Part shown: positions 56,401 through 64,000 of the stretch, piece after piece | How the letters are laid out: every line of letters begins with the position of its first letter | Numbering within the stretch: position 1 is the first letter of the stretch | Assembly: GCA_030272585.1 (NCBI GenBank) | Contig: BSYQ01000009.1 | Location: 2,914,001-2,978,000 of the forward strand | Length of the DNA: 64,000 bases | Direction of reading: 5' to 3' | Origin: Bryopsis sp. KO-2023 | Lineage: Eukaryota > Chlorophyta > Ulvophyceae > Bryopsidales > Bryopsidaceae | Translations under genes and position numbers: made by a program | The notes under the pieces: model-generated | What the model was told of the DNA's origin: nothing | Databases searched by the model: none | What the model saw: the letters and a program-made list of their open reading frames with translations, nothing else

Positions 56401-56914
56401 ATGCTTTCTCCACAACAAAAGGGATTTCTATGTAGAAACACTCATGCAATTAGCTGAGGATGGTGTTTCAAATCGTGAGGTTTTTCCATCGTTTTTCCCC
56501 AAAAAAGTCACCTGCAGCTGAGGGAAGTCATCCGCTCGAAGAGCTGCGACGAAATGTGGCACTAGCCCCATGCTGATGATTTGCTGAACATGAGGGTTGT
56601 TGTCTGTGAAAAATCCACACACACAGATTGCACTTCCTTGGGTTCAACCATGAAAAAAATTCAAAAAATTTCCCCTCCCAATTCCCCAATCGAACAGAAA
56701 TTGAAGAAACCATGGATCAACTCCGGCCAGAATTTGAAGCAAACAGTGATACCAATGATAAGTTTTTTCTTTGGCTCTTTTTCTTTTTTTTAAATTAAAA
56801 AACAGAGTTACCTTCGCAAAGCATCCGTCGAAAATATCTCAATCCTTCCAGTTGCTTTTTTCTGTCATCGTGTTGCATGACATAATCTTGCATCACATCT
56901 TGCCTTTTGTGAAG
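53411..56914 (-). CDS. Importin subunit alpha (N-terminus unresolved)
   Basis: The nuclear-import adaptor that binds classical nuclear localisation signals through armadillo repeats and hands cargo to importin beta. Ten exons join in frame (56812-56914, 56512-56603, 56105-56236, 55686-55874, 55302-55480, 54935-55139, 54541-54777, 54078-54350, 53771-53846, 53411-53502), giving about 525 residues. Successive ARM repeats carry the conserved Trp/Asn ladder that contacts cargo: AAWALTNVSAGTTEE, AIWAVGNIAAEGKFRDD, IGTWALANFVRQ, AAWAVSSMSGWG, VYNALWLVSNIASKNYKE. The C-terminal part (HLQDHDDQKISDKAQAILN) matches the family's tail, followed by an acidic end. The seventh and eighth repeats are more diverged, and a basic insert (RKKRIRVKDKERTGRP) interrupts the penultimate exon. 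The importin-beta-binding domain should precede 56914; a basic candidate lies near 57400-57470 but I could not splice it. Confidence 0.92.
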
Positions 56915-58832
56915 CTGCAAAAAAAAAAAAAACACACACACACTAAGATTGAAAGCTATTCTGAATACTTGTTAAGGGAGAAAAAGCAATGGCACCCTCC
57001 CTGTCCATCTGCTTTAATTTCCCCATCATAGTTCATCACTCCCCCCCCCCCAAAAAAAATAAACAATAAAAAATAAACCTTTCAGCTCAGAAACAAGATA
57101 TGTATATATTCCCTTCCAGCTCGAAATGGTTTGGTCGACTGTGTCGAATGCGCTCGCGCGCGACAGGAATAACGACACCGTTACATATTATTCGTGCGAT
57201 GCAACGCTCGATCGTCATCCTTGGAAGAACGCCCACCGATCGCAGCTTCTCAACGCGCGAATTCGCGCATCGACGATTTGGGGATGCACGATCCACCAGC
57301 GGAACGAAAACGTCCATGGCCTCCCGCTACACACAGCGACTCTTGACGTCCTTCAGACTTTCCAACGCGACCGGAGGTGGAGCGACAGGGAGAAAACCAG
57401 TTCATGCGACCGATCTTCGACGCTTTTGCGTTTCGAGGTCGATCGTCCTGTCCTGACGACGCTGGTCGAAAATGGCGTACATTTTCTTTTCCTTGTCTCG
57501 AGACGGAACGCTGCAGCGACACTCTTCGAATAACTCGTCCCGTTGGATGCAATACGTCGGACGACGCGCATCCCCCCGCGCGACCGCAAACACATTCCTT
57601 CGCGAGCCCATACGACGACTTTTCCCTTATCTCTACACTTTCCGTCCAGTTGATCTAAACGGGATACCCAGAATACCCACAGAAACGATACGCAATTCCC
57701 CCCAACAGCCCCAACGAGGATGGCGAAAAAATTCGAAAAACCGCGAAGAACAGGAACCCTCGGACCACAGCGTTTGGGGAAGACACGATGTGCGCACTAC
57801 CCGACCTTCATTCCGTCCATAGTCCTGGCCAGTTGTTCCAAGCTCGACTCCACATGGCCTCGCTCGGTGAGGAAATCCCCCTCCAACCTTTCTTTTCCCG
57901 ACATCGCTTTTTTTTCCTCCGCTCGCTGTGCGTGTGTGTGTTTTTCCGTCGCTTTCGTCTTAGACGTCCCTGAAACGACCCTGGCAGCGACCACTCGCGC
58001 GAAACTCTCCTCTTGTTCAAGAAACCGTGCTCGCGAAAAAACGCCTTTGTCGTTTCTCTGCTTGTGTTGCCCCCCCTCGACAGGTGGGGATCGACGACCT
58101 TAAGTGCTTTTCGTGGGGGGAGTGAGGTGCGTTGGGCGATGCGAACGGGGGGGAGCTCTGCTCTCTATCGGATTGGCCCCTGTGTCAGACCACTAAAAGA
58201 TTACCGACGTCTTGTGGATGGGACTGTAGACGATAACACCACAATTCACAGGGACCTTTTTTCTTTTCTTTTCAGTGTTGGTGTGTGTGTGTGTGGCTTT
58301 TTCTTGGTAGGTGTTTCGCTGGTAAGGGCCCAGTATAACAGATACTGTGTGATTCGAAAAATGAAAAAAAATACTGCGCATTTCCAAAAAGAGGCTACAG
58401 TTTGGCAAACTTGTTCTCCTGATTTTGTTTTTGTGGAATTATGGAGGATGGATCGTTCTATAATGTGTGGAAAGGGCTAATTCAATTGGGTAGTTGCTGT
58501 GCAGTTTGTACAGTTAGGACTCCGGGTTGTGGTATTTGAATAGGGGTCGTACTTTCTACTGTAAAAAGGTGCAACAAATGTAGATCGATCACCTGTTGAG
58601 AGACTTTTTAAAAAGGAGTTTTTGTTTTTTAAGAGCCTTTTTTCCACCCTTTGCTGTTTCCCGAGACCGATTTTGGCAGTTAGAAAGTTAGAGGCCTCCG
58701 CCCTAACCCAAGTTTTAAAAGACAAAAAACACACACATAGAACCCAGACCTTTCGGCTGAATTTCCATTCGATTAGTATCCACAAAGAAAACTAAGAAGA
58801 AACGAACGAAACGTCCCAGATGCAACTCTTTT
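56915..58832. other. Expected 5' exons of importin alpha; GC-rich block unresolved
   Basis: A GC-rich block (57120-58140), unlike the AT-rich surroundings, is open in several frames on both strands. On minus, a frame with DQRRQDRTIDLETQKRRRS (about 57402-57470) resembles an importin-beta-binding motif. Another minus frame from about 58098 to 57797 reads RARFLEQEESFARVVAARVV, then MSGKERLEGDFLTERGHVES, and may be a different exon. None joins to the first ARM exon with good sites and open frame, so I call no gene here. Confidence 0.3.
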
Positions 58833-60952
58833 TCAGGAACTGAATATCGAAGAGAAGGCGCTTCCGATAGCACGCTGTCCGAAAGGAATGTATGTCAAAA
58901 TGTACCTGAACATAAAACAAGAAGCACAAATTAGAAAAAAAAAAACCCACAAAAAATTTGATGTTGTTATGCCTTGTTTGGAGCCCGTTCTCGAAGCTTT
59001 CGGGAATGGCATTTAAATCAAACATGAAAAAAAAAACAAAAAACCTAGACTGGAGTGCTTACCAGCCAAGTGCCACCAGTTGAATGATGAAGAAGATAAT
59101 GATGAGGATGCCACTCTCAAGCTGCAAAAAACAACAAACAAATAAATTTCTACAAATTTCACAAAGAGATAAGTCCTCAATGCACATGTAGAGCATACAG
59201 TCAAGCAGAACATAAAACTAAGTTTCCGATGCTTTCTTGTTTTTCGAAAAAGAGTTTTCAACACAGCACCTTTGCTTCTTCTTCCTTTCACGCCACCAAA
59301 AATACAAACTAGGGTTTCGTTTTTTTTAATTCTTACCCCAAACGCAGCGTAAAGCGTCAATCCAAGCGAAGCTACGTAAGCTATTGTTGCAAAAATTCTG
59401 TACTGCTTTGTCATACTTTTTAGCTGCACCAAGAACATGAAAAGAAAACTTGAAATCAAACCCAGAAAAAAAAAGAAGTTTAACATTCATATTTGCACAC
59501 ACACATTCAGGGAGAAAAAAAAAACAGAAAGACACACGCATATCAGGGAATCATATTTTTCTTGTTTTTGTTTTATTTTTAAAATAACTTTTTGGGTATA
59601 TAAGTATATTTTAATTGAGATTTCTCCTCGAGAAAAATTTTATTGATACGGAAATCACCAGCTGAGTAGTTGATATTACTTCATTTCATATCTATTTTTT
59701 TTTGCCGGTCGATATGCACACCTGTTTCCAAGGCCCCATCAAGAAAAATGTGCTGTTCCAACAAAAAAAATCAAAAATCAAAAATCAAAACCTTCACTAG
59801 AGGGAAAAAAATAACAGCACTTCTCTCTGTCTGACGTGTTCTTGATTTCATTCACCAGACTAAAAAGAAAATTCCAAACATACATGCAGAAACAAATTTC
59901 TGTTGGAAAATTCATCTCTTTTTTAAAGAAAAAAATAGAAACCGGCTTCCCCCATGAGTGCAAAAGGGCACCATTTCATTGCGAAGCCAGCCAGCCAAAA
60001 ACGAAGAAAAAACAAGAAATTTTTGAAGGACTTTTAATTTTTTTGTTTCCCTGTGTGAAAAAAACAACTCACCTTCCGATGAAGCAAATGCTGCCCATTG
60101 TGTACATTATAGCAAATCTCGTGTATGGTGGGATCAATGCAAATCCTAACCCCTTGGCAGACATCGAGACAATGCATTGAGAGAACAAAAAAAAGGGCGA
60201 AGGAATATAACCTACACTCAACGTCAGCTCAAAATTCGGACATCGAAAGTTTTGTCGTTTTTTTCTCCTTTTCCATGGAAGCTGACTGCATTCTTTGTGG
60301 TGAATTGATAAGAGGGGGGGTTACAAGACGAAAGCAAATCCCCACACGAAACGAGAGGGTCGATCGTTTTCCTTTGATTGAAAGAAAGATGATGTTCATT
60401 CCAAAGAGATATTTCCGTTGCCATCGCACAAAGACTGCACACAAATATGAAAAATTATTTCGAATATGCTACAGTTTTCACGACTCACCACAAGACAAAA
60501 TATTGCCCCGACTCCAGCACAGATTCCAAAACCCCAAAGACGCTGCCACACCAAAAAAAGAATCAAACATTATCGAAGAAACTCAAATACACAAAAATAA
60601 CACAAGAAAATTCATCAGATGATTAAAAAAAAGGAAAAAGCAATCGTCAACGGAATATATCTTTCATGCAACGTCATCTCTCTTCAAGATTATTCAGTAG
60701 AAAAAAAAACGAACTGGACAAAGCTTCATGACAGTTGAGAATTGGTGGGGGGGGACTGCATGAATGATGGATTGATTCTCAAGTGCTCCTTCATGAGTGG
60801 GTATGCACCAAAAAAAAAGGAAAATATCTGCGATTTACCTGAGTTCTAGTCAGGGTCGTCGCGTCGTCCATCGATTCCCAGAAGCCTTTCGGCTGCTCCT
60901 CTTCTTGGGAAAGCCCCAAGGTCGTCTTTACTCTGTCCATCACCTTGGCCAT
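58833..60952 (-). CDS. SFT2-family Golgi vesicle transport protein
   Basis: A four-helix membrane protein of the late Golgi. In yeast, Sft2 helps vesicle fusion from endosomes to the Golgi together with Got1. Seven exons join in frame (60839-60952, 60489-60542, 60073-60152, 59722-59752, 59337-59423, 59063-59121, 58833-58905), giving 165 residues, a normal length. Family landmarks include LTRTQRLWGFGICAGVGAIF, FALIPPYTRFAIMYTMGS, TFFLMGPWKQLKSM, RIFATIAYVASLGLTLYAAF and WYILTYIPFGQRAI, in the same order as in fungal and plant SFT2 proteins. The start ATG at 60952 precedes an acidic cytosolic N-terminus (VKTTLGLSQEEEQPKGFWES). It is divergent from the EFCAB11-like gene. Confidence 0.93.
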
Positions 60953-61314
60953 TTTTGCGAACTACTGGCGAGCACCAATCAAGCTGCAATTTTGATCGTG
61001 AATTCCTCCCGTGGTCCAAATATCGCTCCACTGATTCTGCCCGGGGCACGCCAAGGAATTGAATGAACGAAATGAAAGCATCTTGGCGGCGGGTGTAGTA
61101 CAGAGTGGGCTTATGCGTTGAACGGACGTCGAGCGTTACGACGAATTCGCGAATCGTTGGGGTTCCCCGCTGGTGTATTTTTTTTTGGCTCCCTAGAAAT
61201 TTACCTCTGTTGGAAGCCAGCCAAATCGATTCTTGTGTGTTTTTTCCCTTTCCTTTCCCTTTCGGGTGAGCGGCTTTGGGTTGAGTAAATCGACGTACAG
61301 ATCTGAGGTCGAAA
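60953..61314. promoter_or_regulatory. Likely bidirectional promoter, SFT2 / EFCAB11-like
   Basis: 362 bases between two divergent start codons, more GC-rich than nearby introns. No clear core promoter motif was seen. Confidence 0.35.
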
Positions 61315-62571
61315 ATGAGGGTGGGAACGAATCCACGATACGTGCGGGAATCCTTCGAGCGTTTCGACGAGGAAGGGAAAAAATGGCTTACGAAACACCA
61401 AGTTAAATGCGCGATCGCTTCGCTTGTAGGGAGAAAACCGACGCAGGTGACGTCTTTGTTTTTGAAAAAAAAAAATAACACATATTTTCTATTAATATAT
61501 ATTTTTTAAAGCAAAGGAGAACAAATTTATTTTTTCAAACAAATTGCATAAAATCTCTTTGGCAGGTGTCCGCCAAGGGCCAAGAACCCGAGAAATAAAT
61601 GCAATTTCTGAAAATGGGTTTGGGGGTGATGCAACTTCTTGGTGAAAAGAGAATCAAACACTCGCAGGTCGAAGTGCGATCTTTGCTCGACTTAACCCCT
61701 AACCAACAAGTGGATTTGGACCTCTTTATGGCATACATGAAGGTGAAGCCCAGGGACTGACACATTGCTTGGTACATTGCCATTTGCTTTTTCTTTCCAT
61801 TTTGGGTTTCAGATACAAAAGAAAAAAACTGTCGAATATCGTGTCGTCCGCACTCCGTCGAAGGAACTTCTCCTCAATGTTGTTGGAGTGCAGTTTCTTT
61901 GTTGGTTTTTCAGGAATGAGATCCTATTTCATATGGGTGTGGTGGAACTGTTGCGTTGCAGGACAGGGCCCGATGCCAATCCGAGGATGAACACATCCGA
62001 GCCATTTTCAAAGCTTTCGATAGACGCTGTACGCATGCAGCAACAATTCGATCAACATCTCAAACAAAATCAAAAGAAGCTTTCAACCCTTGCAAAGATT
62101 GAAAGCCGACTGTGGAGAGGCTCATTCTCTGTTTGTTTTTTTGCTGTTTGCAGGCATGGGTTTTTTGGTCCGCGATGACTTGCACAGAATCTTCAATGGA
62201 ATCGCATCTCATGTTCCAGACATCGTCGTGGATGAGGTATGGCTCTGATCGAAAAAATAAGACTAGAAAAAAAGGTGCATCCAGAAAACTCACTGTTCTA
62301 AAAGCATTCAACCACTGTCGTCCTCAACAGAAGGAATTATTCTGAATTAATTAAGCAGACAGCCCGATGGAGGAATAAACGTTGACTGTACTTGCCAGAA
62401 TGGTAATGATATGACTGACATGTTGCATATGGACAAATACTTTTTTTTCAAATCTCAGTTTCGAAAAGCCTTGCCTTGGGTGCTGTTCAGATGTTTGACG
62501 AAATAGACTCTGATGGCGACGGCAGAGTGAGCTGCAGAGAATTTGCAGCGATGATGAAAAGTGCAATCTAG
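61315..62571 (+). CDS. EF-hand protein, EFCAB11-like
   Basis: A small calcium-binding protein. Exons 61315-61446, 61668-61742, a short one from 61813, then 61962-62028, 62154-62236 and 62491-62571. The order of segments follows human EFCAB11: an N-terminal degenerate EF-hand (RESFERFDEEGKKWLTKHQV, then GRKPTQ), a middle part (VEVRSLLDLTPNQQVDLDLF), EDEHIRAIFKAFDRRCMGFL as a second hand, and a canonical last EF-hand, MFDEIDSDGDGRVSCREFAA, whose loop D-S-D-G-D-G-R-V-S-C-R-E has all calcium ligands. Only this last hand looks fully able to bind calcium. The end of the third exon is not fixed: donors are weak and its length must be a multiple of three. EFCAB11 function is poorly known; related proteins occur mainly in ciliated lineages. 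Confidence 0.8.
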
Positions 62572-62800
62572 GGCATCATTCAAACAACAATACACTGATC
62601 GCTGCAAAACCACGATGAAATGACATCCGAGGGATTCGAGGGTTCAGCAGGACATGAATGTATATCAGATATAGAAGCAGAGTTCCTGTGGCGGCTGTCT
62701 GTTTCACGAAATCAAATTTCCTCCCTCACGCTCAGACTGTGGTGAAGAGAGTTCCTGTGAAGGCTATCTGTTTTACAAGATCGAATTTCCTCCCAAATGC

Positions 62801-63987
62801 TCAGACTGTGGTAACCCCCAAACACATCACATTCAACCCCATTCCTTGCATGCAATCCTTCAGCACACTACGGCACATCCCTTGGAGCTGCTTGTCCATT
62901 TCCACAGGTCCGCCCTCCACACTCAACTTCTGGCCGAACGCATCCAAATCGGAGGTTTCACTCTCCATGCACGTCATGATCCGACTGATGTACAGCTCGT
63001 ACGTGGAATCCCACGCCCCATCGAGACTCTTTGAATTGAATTTCCGAAGGCCGGCCTCCAGAAAGGACGTGTCGAAATACATCTGAATGTGGTAGCCCAG
63101 ATGGGGGAGTGCTTGCGTTCGTGACTGGAGTTTGGAAACCAAATGCAGGATGATGGGGTCCATGATTGCATGCTGCTTGCAGGGGGCAAACTCGTAGATT
63201 TCGGCCTGGAAAACATTCATGACATTTTCACCATCTTGCTAAGAAAAACTTGACAAAAAACGCTTGAAACCTAGTCTGGAGATCTATGCAATAAGAACAA
63301 GAAGCGACGAGCGTGAAGGGAATCCGCCCCCCTACCTGTCGCTCAATGATAAAGTGAATCCATTCGATGGGACCGTTGCTCACTGCCACGAGGTCGCTTG
63401 GTTTCGGTGGATGTTCTTTTTCCTCCTTGAAGCATGTGTCCATCAACCTGTTGAGTTTACTTTTCACCGCATCTATGTACGCCACCAGCAACCTGTCCTC
63501 CAAATCCACAAACGTGACTTCCAAAGATGCAGCCTGAAAGCACATGATTACATAAGAAAAAATTCTGCAATCGTGACGCTTGTTTTGAATGCATTGAATT
63601 GAAATTGTTCTGCACACAATCGAAAGGCCGAGTGGAGCCCATTCACAGAAATGTGTTTTTGGGTCATTATTTTTATTCTTATTATTACATGGAGTGAATG
63701 TCACACACGATTTAAAAAAAAAATGACTTTCGCAATTTGGTTCTGAATTCTCAGGCGATTCAGCACTAAGGTGAGCATCTCCTCAACGTACAAAAACAAA
63801 AAAAGGGCATTTTGATTTTATTGTTATCTTTTTTCCGGTTAATTACCTCGGGTTTTTCAGGGGCAGATATGAAAGGGTCATCATATGCGATCAAATCGGC
63901 ATAAGCCGATGTCAATTCTGACAGCAGCTGCTTCCGGATGTGTCGACAATTCCCGATCAAAATGAGCAGCTTCGGCAAATTCGAAAT
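62801..63987 (-). CDS. Exocyst subunit Sec5/EXOC2-like, C-terminal part
   Basis: Three exons join in frame (63847-63987, 63336-63533, 62801-63238), giving about 258 residues; the gene continues beyond the right edge. The order of segments fits the C-terminal helical region of Sec5 (EXOC2), which tethers secretory vesicles to the plasma membrane as part of the exocyst: ISNLPKLLILIGNCRHIRKQ (compare LLIVLSNC in animals), TFVDLEDRLLVAYIDAVKSK, then NVMNVFQAEIYEFAPCKQHA and the helices up to the stop at 62801. The likeness is in pattern rather than in long identities, so another tethering-complex subunit is possible. An extra small exon may lie in the 313-bp intron (MLTLVLNRLRIQNQIAK on minus near 63722-63770). 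The convergent neighbour EFCAB11-like ends 230 bases away. Confidence 0.6.
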
Positions 63988-64000
63988 CTACAAAACAAAA

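Overview
The window is nuclear DNA from an intron-rich eukaryote, most likely a unicellular, probably flagellated alga or related protist. Genes are split by GT-AG introns full of A/T homopolymers, while exons are richer in GC. The species cannot be named from the sequence. Plant-style leucine-rich repeats and a long Pro/Ser linker recall green algae; a polycystin-type channel and an EFCAB11-like EF-hand protein recall flagellates.

Host genes, left to right: a hypothetical basic protein with internal repeats (1152-1868, -); a PAN/apple-domain protein fragment (9197-10445, -); the C-terminal part of a dienelactone hydrolase-like gene carrying a small tandem duplication (14576-15048, +); a very large gene joining a signal peptide, LRRs, about 265 residues of Pro/Ser, Cys-rich HYR/Ig-like modules and a polycystin cation channel (16589-25807, -); SUMO-activating enzyme subunit UBA2 in 11 exons (27249-32534, -); a divergent 40-residue membrane protein (32803-32925, +); an intronless C2orf69-family gene (33373-34200, +); a SWIM zinc-finger, probably transposase-derived gene with an in-frame TGA (39254-40261, -); importin alpha (53411-56914, -, N-terminus unresolved); an SFT2-family Golgi protein (58833-60952, -) divergent from an EFCAB11-like EF-hand gene (61315-62571, +); and the C-terminus of an exocyst Sec5/EXOC2-like gene running off the right edge (62801-63987, -).

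Mobile DNA is the other main content. A 9,493-bp Ty3/Gypsy chromovirus-type LTR element (40838-50330, read on -) has LTRs that look identical and a 5-bp target duplication, so it is a young insertion that looks whole. It carries extra ORFs on both sides of gag-pol. There is a tRNA-derived SINE family (three copies, two as an inverted pair), a 983-bp PIF/Harbinger-like MITE nested in a SINE-containing repeat (TSD TAA), a 412-bp foldback element with an 8-bp TSD, and two members of a family built from the word GTGCGGGG.

The most unusual pattern is that several unrelated elements are each saturated with their own short word in both orientations (TGTGCA/CAGGACAG, GTGCGGGG, TGTCCAATAAAGG, GATCGGC, TTTCGTCGA, and TTCGGCC in the LTR element). 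This produces dense self-complementary DNA that no coding constraint explains. The host genes serve general cell biology: SUMO conjugation, nuclear import, Golgi traffic and exocytosis. The polycystin gene would provide a cell-surface sensory channel.
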